A stretch of 64,000 nucleotides of DNA, taken from JACVCS01 sp038328575. GTDB taxonomy: Bacteria; Planctomycetota; Phycisphaerae; Phycisphaerales; UBA1924. Shown here piece after piece: positions 1 to 8,446 of the stretch (position 1 is the first letter of the stretch; each line of letters starts with the position of its first letter). The stretch lies in the NCBI GenBank assembly GCA_038328575.1, contig JBBQMD010000009.1, positions 1 through 64,000 of the forward strand, given 5' to 3'. The notes beneath the pieces are model-generated. The model was not told where the DNA came from. It saw only the letters and a program-made list of their open reading frames with translations, and did not search any database. The position numbers and the translations under genes were made by a program.

Positions 1-29
1 GTGTGCCTGTTTGTTGGAGTCAACTCACC

Positions 30-41
30 TACCCTCCGCCC
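30..41 (+). promoter_or_regulatory. Leaderless-type promoter of serS
   Basis: TACCCT at 30-35 lies 6 bases before the serS ATG at 42. No Shine-Dalgarno is visible, so transcription probably starts at or next to the start codon. Confidence 0.6.
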
Positions 42-1526
42 ATGATCGACCTCAAGCAACTTCGTGAGCATCCGCAGCGTTTCAAGGATGGGGCCGCCAA
101 GAAGAATATGGAGGTCCAGATCGACCGGCTTTTGCGGCTGGACGAGGAGCGCCGGGCGGCGCTCACGCAGCTTGAGTCCAAGCGGGCCGAGCGCGGCAAG
201 ATTGACAAGGAACTTGGCCCGCAGATGGGCAAGCTGCGGGCGGAGTTGAAGAAGGCGGAGGCGGCGGGGCCGGGGGAAGAGCTGGCGGCGCAGGTGATTC
301 AGCAGCAGCTTGATCTGCTTCGCGCGAAGCCCGCGGCGCTGAAGGAAGAGATCGCGCAGCTTGAGGGGGTGGTGACGCGGCTTGAGCCGGAGGTGACGTC
401 GATCCTGCTGACGATCCCGCTGCCGCCGGACGCTGATGTCCCGGTGGGCGCTGGCAGCGAGGACAACGTCGAGGTGTCGCGATGGTCGCCGCCTGGCGCG
501 CCCGGCGCGGGGGCCGGGTTGACGGCGGGCTTTGACCTTTCCAAGCCGTTCGCGGCGCAGCGCGGCTTCAAGCCCAAAGGCCACATCCAGCTTTGCAAAG
601 ACCTCAACTTGGTCGACTTTCCGCGCGGGGTCAAGATGGCGGGCACGCGCTCGTATGTGTTGACCGGCATGGGCTTTTTGCTGCACCAAGCGGTCACTCG
701 CTACGCGTTTGATTTCATGGTCCATCAGCATGGCTTCACGCCGATGAGCGTGCCCGTGCTGGTGCGCGAGGAGGCGATGATCGGCACGGGCTTCTTCCCG
801 GCGGGGCGTGAGCAGGCGTATCACATCGCGGAGTCGCAGCGTCAGAACGCCGACGCGACGAGTCATGCGGAGGCGTCAACGTCCAACGATCTGTACCTGA
901 CCGGCACGGGCGAGGTGGGGCTGATGGCGCTGCACATGGATGAGATTATCGATGAGGCGAAGCTGCCCTTGAAGTACGTGACGGTGTCGCCCTGCTTCCG
1001 GCGCGAGGCGGGCGCGGCGGGCAAGGACACTGCGGGGCTGTATCGCGTACACATCTTTGACAAGGTGGAGCAGGTGGTGATCTGCAAGGCGGACGAGCAG
1101 GAGAGCCGCGCGTGGCACAAGAAGATGATTGGGTTTGTCGAGGGGTTGCTCCAGAATCTGAAGCTTCCGTATCGGTTGCTGCAGTGCTGCACGGGTGATC
1201 TTGGCGTCAAGAACGCGGACATGATCGACATCGAGTGCTGGATGCCCGGGCGGGGCGAGGTGAGTGCCGATGGCGGCACCGCCGGGGACTTTGGCGAGAC
1301 GCACAGCGCAAGCCGCTTGTATGACTACCAGTGCCGTCGGCTGAACCTGCGGTACAAGGCGGCGGACTCGAAGGGCACGACGTTCTGCCACTCGCTGAAC
1401 AACACAGTCGCGGCGTCGCCCCGCCTGATGATCCCGATCCTTGAGATGTATCAGCAGGCCGACGGGAGTGTGGTGATCCCTGAGGTGCTGCGGCCGTACA
1501 TGGGCGGGCGCGAACGGATCGGCTGA
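42..1526 (+). CDS. serS: Seryl-tRNA synthetase
   Basis: This class II aminoacyl-tRNA synthetase charges tRNA-Ser with serine in the cytoplasm. The 494-residue protein opens with the long Lys/Glu-rich coiled-coil arm (about residues 25-120) that contacts the tRNA. The catalytic core follows, with motif 2 around residue 318 (CFRREAG...GLYRVHIFDK) and motif 3 near the C-terminus (SPRLMIPILEM, then LRPYMGG). The usual TAE serine-binding triad reads TGE here. The protein is longer than typical bacterial SerRS (about 425 residues) because of extra segments in the core, such as the stretch around SQRQNADATSHAEASTS. The frame stays open upstream of 42, but the ATG at 42 was chosen because MIDLKQLREHP is the normal SerRS N-terminus and a TACCCT box precedes it. 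Confidence 0.95.
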   Translation: MIDLKQLREHPQRFKDGAAKKNMEVQIDRLLRLDEERRAALTQLESKRAERGKIDKELGPQMGKLRAELKKAEAAGPGEELAAQVIQQQLDLLRAKPAALKEEIAQLEGVVTRLEPEVTSILLTIPLPPDADVPVGAGSEDNVEVSRWSPPGAPGAGAGLTAGFDLSKPFAAQRGFKPKGHIQLCKDLNLVDFPRGVKMAGTRSYVLTGMGFLLHQAVTRYAFDFMVHQHGFTPMSVPVLVREEAMIGTGFFPAGREQAYHIAESQRQNADATSHAEASTSNDLYLTGTGEVGLMALHMDEIIDEAKLPLKYVTVSPCFRREAGAAGKDTAGLYRVHIFDKVEQVVICKADEQESRAWHKKMIGFVEGLLQNLKLPYRLLQCCTGDLGVKNADMIDIECWMPGRGEVSADGGTAGDFGETHSASRLYDYQCRRLNLRYKAADSKGTTFCHSLNNTVAASPRLMIPILEMYQQADGSVVIPEVLRPYMGGRERIG

Positions 1527-1654
1527 GCGGGCAGTGACGGTTGCGCGGGGTGTGAGGTCTGGGCGAGCGTGGCGGCCGCGCGGATCGGGGGAATTGCGGG
1601 GGCCTGTTGCGGGTTTGGGTTGAGGCGTTTCGGTGGCTCGTCGATGAAATTTCA

Positions 1655-2215
1655 ATGGCACGCGTAGCACGGGCGTTTACGCTGGTGGAGCTGATCGCGG
1701 TGATCGTGGTGCTTGCGATCCTGGCGGGCGTGGCGGTGCCGCGGTTCTTCAGTTACTCCACGCAGGCGCGAGCGGCGTCGATCGCGTCGTCGTTCAAGGT
1801 TATCGGGCGGGCGGTGATCGCGTACCAGCGTGACAACGGGCGGTGGCCGGAAGACGTGAATCCGTCGGTATGCCCGCCGGAGCTGCGCGCGTATATGGAG
1901 CCGGAGATCTGGCTGAATCCGACGACAGTGCAGATGGACCTGGACTTTGAGAACTGGGATGTAGCGGTGTGGGAGCAGCCGACGCCGGCGGTGGGGATCA
2001 GCCTGCGAAGCTGGACAACGCCGACACCGACGACGGATCACGCTCAGGTAATGCTGCTGGTAGATCAGCAGATCGACGATGGAAGTCTGACGACGGGGCG
2101 CGTGCAGCGCCGCACCTACGGGTACTACATGCTGATCGCGAACAAGTGGTGCGGGATGGTTGGCGATGGGGCGAGCGGCTTTGATTGGCCCGGGGCTTCC
2201 CTACCATCGTGTACC
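1655..2215 (+). CDS. Type II pseudopilin, reads without stop into ffh
   Basis: This is a pseudopilin-like protein of a type II secretion or type IV pilus-type system. The N-terminus MARVARAFTLVELIAV has the prepilin peptidase motif, with the conserved Glu at mature position 5. The residue before the cleavage site is Ala rather than the usual Gly. A single hydrophobic helix (IAVIVVLAILAGVAVP) follows, then a globular part with YQRDNGRWP and a Tyr-rich end (RRTYGYYML). There is no stop codon: the frame continues through 2215 into the ffh start at 2216 with no frame change. The pseudopilin would be expected to end near residue 175, so either the stop was lost or a sequencing indel hides it. A TGA in another frame lies at 2182. 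No other pilus gene is nearby. Confidence 0.7.
2202..2215 (+). promoter_or_regulatory. Leaderless-type promoter of ffh
   Basis: TACCAT at 2202-2207 lies 8 bases before the ffh ATG at 2216, inside the tail of the pseudopilin frame. It suggests ffh is also expressed on its own. Confidence 0.5.
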
Positions 2216-3748
2216 ATGTTTGACAGTCTTTCTGAAGGCTTTTCTTCCGTCCTCCGCAAGTTGAGCGGCAAGGGCACCATCACCGAAGCGAACATCCGCG
2301 AAGCGATGGACGAGGTGCGCAGCGCGCTCTTGGACGCCGACGTGGCGCTCGAGGTCGTGAACACGTTCGCCGAGGGCGTGGTGACCGATGCCATTGGCAA
2401 GGACGTGCTCAAGAGCCTTCAGCCCGGGCAGGAGATGATCGGCATCGTGTACGACCGGCTCGTGCAGTTGCTGGGTGATCTGCCGCAGATCCCCGAGGGG
2501 CTGAGCCACGAAGAGATCGCCAAGATGATGATGGCCGACGGGCCGGGGATCCAGGTGCTGACGCCCGGGCCGACGATCGTGATGATGTGCGGCTTGCAGG
2601 GCAGCGGCAAGACGACGACGTGCGGCAAGCTGGCGGCGTGGCTCAAGAAGCGCGGGCGCAGCTCGATGCTCGTCGCGGCGGACCTGCAGCGTCCCGCGGC
2701 GGTGGATCAGCTCGGGATCGTGGCGCAGAGTGTCAACGCGGACATGCCCGGCGCGGCGCAGGTTCACTTCTACAGCGAGCCGGAAAAGAGCGCGGAGTAT
2801 GGCAAGGCGGTGGGCGTCGCGGTGGGTGTGTGCGAGCGCGGGATCGCGAAGGCGAAGTCGCTGGGCGTGGACACGGTGATCCTGGATACCGCAGGGCGCT
2901 TGCACGTGAACGATGCGCTGATGGACGAGTTGAAGCAGGTGAACCTGCGGATCAAGCCGACGCAGATCTTTCTGGTGGTGGATGCGATGACGGGCCAGGA
3001 CGCCGTGCGGTCGGCAGGGGCGTTTCACGAGAAGCTGGAGGTTGACGGGCTGATCTTCACGAAGTTTGACAGCGACACGCGCGGCGGGGCGGCGCTCTCG
3101 GTCAAGAGTGTGACGGGCGCGAAGATCCGCTTCATCGGCGTGGGCGAGAAGCTGGACGCGCTAGAAGAGTTTCACCCGGTGCGGATCGCGGGGCGGATTT
3201 TGGGCATGGGCGACGTGGTGTCGCTGGTGCAGAAAGCGCGTGAGCAGGTCTCTGACGAGGAGGCCAAGGCGCTTGAAGACAAGATGGCCAAGGGCGAGAT
3301 GACGATGGACGACTTTCTGAACCAGCTCCGCTCGTTGCGGAAGATGGGGCCGATGAAGCAGTTGCTGGGGTTGCTGCCGGGCGTTGGCGCGGCGCTCAAG
3401 AACGCGCAGATCGATGATGACAAGCTTGATCGCGTCGAGGGGATCATTCACTCGATGACGCTTCAGGAGCGGCGTAAGCCCGAGTTGCTCAACAACTCGC
3501 GCCGGCGCCGAATCTCGCAGGGCGCCGGGACGCAGGACGCCGAGGTTGGCACGCTGGTCAAGCAGTTTACGACGATCAGCGCCATGAGCAAGCAACTGTC
3601 GGGGATGAGCACGGCGGAGAAGGTCAAAGCCATGAAGCAGATGAATGCGGGGGCTCAGGGCGGGCCGGGCGGCCCGCCGGGGATGATGCGCACGAAGGGC
3701 TCGAGCTTCACGCCCAGCGTGAAGGACCGGTTCAAGAAGCGGCGATGA
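2216..3748 (+). CDS. ffh: Signal recognition particle protein Ffh (SRP54)
   Basis: Ffh is the GTPase of the signal recognition particle. It binds signal sequences of nascent proteins and delivers ribosomes to FtsY at the membrane. From the ATG at 2216 it has 510 residues. A helical N domain (1-100) is followed by the GTPase domain with P-loop GLQGSGKTT (126-134), DLQRP (156-160), DTAGR (224-228) and TKFD (282-285). The Met-rich M domain (about 345-510) contains GLLPGVG and the RNA-binding stretch NNSRRRRISQGAG, and the C-terminus is basic (DRFKKRR). MFDSLSEGFSSVL is the normal Ffh N-terminus, which fixes the start, although the frame is open far upstream through the pseudopilin. The intergenic stretch 3749-3837 shows nothing recognisable. 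Confidence 0.95.
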   Translation: MFDSLSEGFSSVLRKLSGKGTITEANIREAMDEVRSALLDADVALEVVNTFAEGVVTDAIGKDVLKSLQPGQEMIGIVYDRLVQLLGDLPQIPEGLSHEEIAKMMMADGPGIQVLTPGPTIVMMCGLQGSGKTTTCGKLAAWLKKRGRSSMLVAADLQRPAAVDQLGIVAQSVNADMPGAAQVHFYSEPEKSAEYGKAVGVAVGVCERGIAKAKSLGVDTVILDTAGRLHVNDALMDELKQVNLRIKPTQIFLVVDAMTGQDAVRSAGAFHEKLEVDGLIFTKFDSDTRGGAALSVKSVTGAKIRFIGVGEKLDALEEFHPVRIAGRILGMGDVVSLVQKAREQVSDEEAKALEDKMAKGEMTMDDFLNQLRSLRKMGPMKQLLGLLPGVGAALKNAQIDDDKLDRVEGIIHSMTLQERRKPELLNNSRRRRISQGAGTQDAEVGTLVKQFTTISAMSKQLSGMSTAEKVKAMKQMNAGAQGGPGGPPGMMRTKGSSFTPSVKDRFKKRR

Positions 3749-3837
3749 GCGCGGGGGCGCGTGCGCGGCGGGCGAATCAACGGGGTGTAACTCCAGCGCA
3801 ATGCAGGTCGGAACGAGTCGATGGGCATCGGCGAGGT

Positions 3838-5505
3838 CTAGTGCTTGCTCAGCGCAGCGGCAATGGTCTGCCATGCGGATCTCATGTGAACTTCGCGCGT
3901 GAGGGTGCCGCCGATGGCCAGACGCAGGACGAACCTCGACCCAGTTTCAGCTCCTGAGCAGGGAACGACGGTGTGGGTCAGGAACGCTGAGCCGGTGGCG
4001 TTCACTTGGATGAGGAGCTCGCGGGCGCGGGTGTCTACGTCGGCCAGTAATTCCCCCTGGCGCGGGCGCGGGGCGAAGCAGATCATCGAGAGCTCGCGCG
4101 GATGAGTGACCTCAAATCGCGCATCGCTCCGGACGAGCGATTCGAAGACCTCACCCATGCGGACGTGTGAGCGGATGTACTCGCGCAGGCCCGCGGCCCC
4201 GACGCTTCGTAAGACGAACCAGAGCTTGAGCGCGCGGAAACGCCTGCCCAGCGGCACCTGCCAATCGCGATAGTCGATCACGCGCCCCGCGTCGCTGGCG
4301 GCGTTGCGGAGATACTCAGGGGTAATGGAGAGTGCGCCGGTGAGCGCCTTGCGGTCGCGGGTGTAGAAGCAGTGGCAGTCAAAGTTTGTGAGCAGCCACT
4401 TGTGCGGGTTGAAGCCGAGCGAGTCGACCCGGGCGAGTGCGCCCGGATCGCGGGCGTGCAACATCCAGCGGAACTCCGGGCACACCGCGGCGCACCCGGC
4501 GAACGCGGCGTCTACGTGTAGCCACACGTCGTGCTCCTGGCAGACGCGCCCGATTGCGTCTACGTCATCGATGGCCATGGTGCCGGTGGTACCCACGGTC
4601 GCGACGACGGCGATCGGGACGCGACCGGCGAGAATGTCGGCGTTGATGAAGCGGGCGAGAGCCGCGGCGTCCATCGAGAGGTCTGGGAGTGTCGGCACGA
4701 GGCGGACGTGCGATCCGTCGGGCGCTGGCGCGATGATGGAAGGGTCTGCGGGCGTCGCGTCCGGGCCGGCGCAGAGGCCGGCGATCATCGCGGCCTTGAT
4801 GACCGAGGAGTGCGCTTGGGTTGAGGTGTAGACGACGTGAGCGCGGGGCGAGGAGGTGGGATTGCGGGTGGTTGTCGCGGCGCGGGAGCGATGGCGGGCC
4901 GCGACGAGCGCGACGAGTGTGCCCTCGCTGGCGGTGCCCATGATGACCGAGCCGCCGGGCGAGGGTCGGGCGTCGCCTGGCTCGTGGAGCATGTCGCGCG
5001 GGAGATCGATGAGCTTTGCGAGCCAGTCCAGCACGCGCATCTCGAGCTCGGTACACGCGGGGCTGGTGGACCAGAGCATGCCTTGCACGCCGAGGCCAGC
5101 GGAGAGGAGCTCGCCCAGGATCGCGGCGGGGGACGCGTTCGCAGGGAAGAAGCCGAAGAACGATGGGTGCTGCCAGTGGGTGATGCCGGGCATGATGAGC
5201 GCCGGGACGTCGCGCATGATGGCGTCCCAGGGCTCGGGCGATTCAGGGCATGCTTCGGGCAGCGCGCGAAGCAGGTCGCCGGGGGCGGCGGTGGAGCAGA
5301 CCGGCATCGCGAAGACGACTGGGTGGTGAGGTGATGGAGTGGTGGGGGGCGCGGTTGGTGAGGATGGGTCGCCGACGGCGGCGAGCGATTGCCAGTAGTC
5401 GGCGATGAAATCGACGAGTTGCTTGCCAGCGTCGCGGAACTGAGCGATGGAGATGCCGGGGGGCGTGAGGGGCTCGGTGGTGTGGGCGGGAGGGTGATCG
5501 GGCAT
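3838..5505 (-). CDS. PLP-dependent group II (aromatic-type) amino acid decarboxylase
   Basis: This is a pyridoxal-phosphate enzyme of the group II decarboxylase family (DDC/tyrosine/tryptophan decarboxylases), which turns an amino acid into its amine and CO2. The PLP lysine lies in NPHKW (about residue 367), preceded by HVDAAFAG with the conserved cofactor-contacting Asp. Upstream are SGGS-like HEPGDARPSPGGSVIMGTASE and the YTSTQAHSS segment. At 555 residues it is longer than the usual 470-500, mostly through a Pro/Ser-rich loop near residues 45-65. The substrate cannot be read from sequence. The start at 5505 gives a normal N-terminus; a TTTGAT box 5 bases upstream is a poor match to the promoter pattern seen elsewhere here. 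The gene stands alone between ffh and the ClpP-fold pair. Confidence 0.85.
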   Translation of the reverse strand: MPDHPPAHTTEPLTPPGISIAQFRDAGKQLVDFIADYWQSLAAVGDPSSPTAPPTTPSPHHPVVFAMPVCSTAAPGDLLRALPEACPESPEPWDAIMRDVPALIMPGITHWQHPSFFGFFPANASPAAILGELLSAGLGVQGMLWSTSPACTELEMRVLDWLAKLIDLPRDMLHEPGDARPSPGGSVIMGTASEGTLVALVAARHRSRAATTTRNPTSSPRAHVVYTSTQAHSSVIKAAMIAGLCAGPDATPADPSIIAPAPDGSHVRLVPTLPDLSMDAAALARFINADILAGRVPIAVVATVGTTGTMAIDDVDAIGRVCQEHDVWLHVDAAFAGCAAVCPEFRWMLHARDPGALARVDSLGFNPHKWLLTNFDCHCFYTRDRKALTGALSITPEYLRNAASDAGRVIDYRDWQVPLGRRFRALKLWFVLRSVGAAGLREYIRSHVRMGEVFESLVRSDARFEVTHPRELSMICFAPRPRQGELLADVDTRARELLIQVNATGSAFLTHTVVPCSGAETGSRFVLRLAIGGTLTREVHMRSAWQTIAAALSKH

Positions 5506-5521
5506 CGGGAATCAAAGGCGC

Positions 5522-5556
5522 AAAAACAAAGCGGCCCCGGGTGAAGCCGGGGCCGC
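5522..5556 (-). terminator. Rho-independent terminator after the ClpP-fold operon
   Basis: GCGGCCCCGG (5531-5540) pairs perfectly with CCGGGGCCGC (5547-5556) around a 6-base loop. Read on the minus strand, the stem is followed by TTTGTTTTTG. It lies about 40 bases past the stop of the gene at 5597-6919. Confidence 0.85.
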
Positions 5557-5596
5557 GGGGGTGATTGTGGTGGTGGAGGCCGGAGCGGGGTGGCGA

Positions 5597-6919
5597 TTAC
5601 TTCAAGAGCTTGCGAAGCCGCTCGCGTTGCCCTTCGAAGAAGTCGCGGTCGAGCGTGGCACCGGCCATGTTGCCAAAGTGGAACTCGAAGTTGGGGTTCA
5701 GGCCGACCATGCGCTCCATCTCGCTCAGGAGTTTCTGGGCGCGTCCGACTTCGGGGGCGCGGCGCTCCAGGGGCATCTGCTCTGCAATGTTGACGGCCAG
5801 GAGGTATTTGCGAACGGTTTCGCGGAAGGTCTCCTCGAAACGCGTGGCGTCCTCGGCGAAGCGATCAATGAACTTGGTCGCGTCGAGGGCGACGAACTCG
5901 TACTCGGACAGGCCCATGGCCTTGGCGAGCTCATCCTTGGTGTCGGCGATGCCCTTGGCGAACTTGGTCTTGACGGCCATCTCGGAGTTGAGGGTAAGAA
6001 TTTCGTTGCCACGGTTGACGAGGATTTGGCCGGTGGTGTCCTGAAACCAGGTCACAGTGCCATTCTCTTCGATGTTGCAGCTCAGAGGTTCCTGAATCTG
6101 CATGGAGCGCATGATCTTCGGGTCGCGCCCGGCGAGCTTGCTGTAGCCCTCCATCTGCTGGAGGCGAACTTCCAGATTGATGCCCTTGGTGGCGTTGAGG
6201 TTGCCGGACCACTCGGTGCATCCGCCGATATTGCCGCTGGTCATCATGTAGAACTCTTCGATGGTCCACGGGCTCATTGCGGCGGCGGAGATCGCCGATT
6301 CAACCCACGCGACGGTGCGAAACTTCTTCTTGTACACCTGCTCGAACAGGTCCGCGAAGCGGCCCATTTCCAGGGTGTAGCCGCCGCCGGAGTTGATTCG
6401 GATGACGACGATGTCAACCTGCTGCTTCTCGAGGATCGGGATCACGTCGGTGAAGGCTTTGGCGGAGATATTGACGCCGACCATGTCGCCTTCGGCGCCC
6501 TGGTTGCGGGCGGGGGAGCCGAAGTTCAGGAAGGCGATGCGTGTTGGGCGGCCGGTGAGCTGCCGATCAGCGACGCCCTTCTTCTTGTTGTCGGCCTTCT
6601 TAGCGTCGAGCGAATCGGCCTTGGGAGCGTCCTTGAGAGCGTCGGCTTTGGGCGCTTCGGGCGTCTTGACGGGCGTGGCGTCCTCGATCGTGACGGTCTT
6701 TACATCGTCGGCGGAAAGGTACTCGAATACGTCCTTGCCGTCGACCTTACGCACGAGGATGATGACGCCACCTTCGTTGCGCTGGACCTTGCCGACCAAG
6801 ACGCGGCCGTCTTTCATAACGACCTTGTCGGCCAACGCATTCGACGTCGCGACGAACGCGGCGCCGAGAAACGCCAGCGCGACGAGGGCACCACTAAGAG
6901 AGCGAGTGAAACGATTCAT
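5597..6919 (-). CDS. Exported ClpP/NfeD-fold serine protease-like protein A
   Basis: This is an exported protein of 440 residues. A signal peptide (1-30, ending SNALA) is followed by a small domain starting KVVMKDGRVLVGKV (33-80), a Lys/Ala/Asp-rich linker (82-118) and a ClpP/crotonase-fold domain (125-340). The fold shows in VVIRINSGGG (171-180) and SAISAAAM (208-215), then the FYMMTSGNIGG strand typical of NfeD-type proteases. Ser211 aligns with the NfeD nucleophile, and Lys245 is a candidate for the dyad lysine. Whether it is an active protease is not known. The start was chosen at 6919 because it opens the signal peptide and has GGAG 8 bases upstream. It sits 96 bases after a paralogue (7016-8290), followed by a strong terminator. 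Confidence 0.75.
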   Translation of the reverse strand: MNRFTRSLSGALVALAFLGAAFVATSNALADKVVMKDGRVLVGKVQRNEGGVIILVRKVDGKDVFEYLSADDVKTVTIEDATPVKTPEAPKADALKDAPKADSLDAKKADNKKKGVADRQLTGRPTRIAFLNFGSPARNQGAEGDMVGVNISAKAFTDVIPILEKQQVDIVVIRINSGGGYTLEMGRFADLFEQVYKKKFRTVAWVESAISAAAMSPWTIEEFYMMTSGNIGGCTEWSGNLNATKGINLEVRLQQMEGYSKLAGRDPKIMRSMQIQEPLSCNIEENGTVTWFQDTTGQILVNRGNEILTLNSEMAVKTKFAKGIADTKDELAKAMGLSEYEFVALDATKFIDRFAEDATRFEETFRETVRKYLLAVNIAEQMPLERRAPEVGRAQKLLSEMERMVGLNPNFEFHFGNMAGATLDRDFFEGQRERLRKLLK

Positions 6920-7015
6920 GGTGAGTCTCCGAAAAAAAGCGTAAGGTCCAGCGTTGGTGCGAATGGGGAACAGATTGAGCACGCCCGGCGTGCGGGGGGC
7001 GGGGGACAGGGTTGA

Positions 7016-8290
7016 TCAGCGGTCCAGGCGCATTTCCTGGCGGATGCGGTCGATCATGACGTTGATCTCGGACACCCACTGCTTGGGCGCGCCGTCGATT
7101 TTCTCAGCGCTGATGGACTCTTTGTACTTCTCCAGCTCACGCTTGATGTTGTTCAGGATCGAGAGCCGACGCCCGCGAAGCGAGTTGCGCTCTGCGGCGG
7201 TGGCACCCGTCACCTGGATGTCGTTGTAGTCGCGCCAGGCTTTGGCGAAGGTGCGCTCCGCATTGCCGACTTCTTCGGTCCAGTCGCGGAAGATTTTGCG
7301 GGCACGGTCGGTAATCATCACGTAGTTGCGCTCGACGCCCATGTTGGAGACCAGGTCGTCCTCGGTCGCGGCGTTCTGCTTGTTCACGCCCAGCTTGTAC
7401 GCGACGTTCGCATTGAGAGTGAGCACGTCGTTGCCCTCGAAGCGCACGAGCTGCTCGAACGTGTCGCGACGTTCCTTGTTCGGCCCGCCGCCGCCGTCGA
7501 CGAGGACCTCATCACCGGATAGATCGTACTTAAAGATGGGTTTGCCGCCCTCCTGGCTGAACGACAGTTCCTGGTCGCTGCGGGCCATCGCGCGAGCGAT
7601 GATCACGGGATAGCCACCATCGCGCACCATGCCCTCGAAGCGACCCAGACGCAGAGACCGCTGCTTCTCCTGCACGACCTCATCGCCTTGGCCGTCGAAG
7701 AGAAGGTTGAGATAACCGATGCCGCCGACGCGAGCATCAGGAACAAAGTACAGCTCAGGGATCGAGAGCGTCAGCATCGCGGAAGGGCCCATGGCCTTAC
7801 GAACCCAGCCCGCGATTCGCGGCTTGCCGCCGTCACGCGTCTTCCAGGTCGCGTCGTCGCGGATGCCTTCGTGGAACATCGTCGCCAGCTCGCGCGCGGT
7901 CTCGGGGCCTTGGCCCCAGCTGCGCTGACCGATGATCGTGGCCCACTCGTTGTAGGTCTGGCCGTCGATCGTGAATGACGTATCGATCGAGAACAGGATG
8001 ATGTCAGCCTGTTCCTTCTTTGCGTCGGCCAGGGCGCGGCGCATCGGAGTCTGAGAGATGTCGCGCCCAAACTCGCCGCGCAGCGGGATGAGGTAAATGC
8101 GCTTGACGCCGGGGTCCGCCTTCTTGGCCTCAAACTCGGCCTTGGCTTTGGTGCGTTCGTTCTCAGTCTTGGCGGGGGCCTTGTCGTCGGGTTGCATCGC
8201 ACCAGTGTTGGCGATGCCCGCATGCAGGCCGATCGCCAGGCCGGCGACGACGGTCAGGTACTTCAGCCAGTTCAAACGCGAGGTGGTCAT
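7016..8290 (-). CDS. Exported ClpP/NfeD-fold protein B
   Basis: This is the upstream partner of the gene at 5597-6919, with 424 residues. A hydrophobic signal segment (about 9-32) is followed by a Lys/Glu/Ala-rich linker and a domain with the same strand order: VKRIYLIPLRGEFG (62-75), DIILFSIDTS (96-105), a helix leading to AMGPSAMLTLS (166-176), and LYFVPDARVGG (180-190). Ser170 aligns with the NfeD nucleophile position, but the glycine-rich SGGG of protein A is missing (SIDTS instead), so activity is doubtful. A coiled-coil-like C-terminal tail (350-424) is rich in Arg, Lys and Glu. GGAG lies 8 bases before the ATG. The two genes probably form one transcript. The 156 bases upstream (8291-8446) hold no recognisable gene. 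Confidence 0.65.
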   Translation of the reverse strand: MTTSRLNWLKYLTVVAGLAIGLHAGIANTGAMQPDDKAPAKTENERTKAKAEFEAKKADPGVKRIYLIPLRGEFGRDISQTPMRRALADAKKEQADIILFSIDTSFTIDGQTYNEWATIIGQRSWGQGPETARELATMFHEGIRDDATWKTRDGGKPRIAGWVRKAMGPSAMLTLSIPELYFVPDARVGGIGYLNLLFDGQGDEVVQEKQRSLRLGRFEGMVRDGGYPVIIARAMARSDQELSFSQEGGKPIFKYDLSGDEVLVDGGGGPNKERRDTFEQLVRFEGNDVLTLNANVAYKLGVNKQNAATEDDLVSNMGVERNYVMITDRARKIFRDWTEEVGNAERTFAKAWRDYNDIQVTGATAAERNSLRGRRLSILNNIKRELEKYKESISAEKIDGAPKQWVSEINVMIDRIRQEMRLDR

Positions 8291-8446
8291 GGGTGGAACT
8301 CCGAAAAGGCACTAAGAGATCAGACTGACGAAGCGTACGCGAAGTTCGTCCTTCGCGGTTCGCTCAACGAGTCACGATTGAGTTCGCAGCAGCGAGGAAG
8401 ACCGATGCCGCGCGCCATCGTTGACAGACGAGCCGAACCCGGAGAG

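Noticed and set aside
5561..7015. Plus-strand frame of 484 codons opposite the ClpP-fold gene
   Set aside because: It lies fully antisense to a gene with signal peptide, motifs and terminator; composition is typical of antisense frames in G+C-rich DNA.
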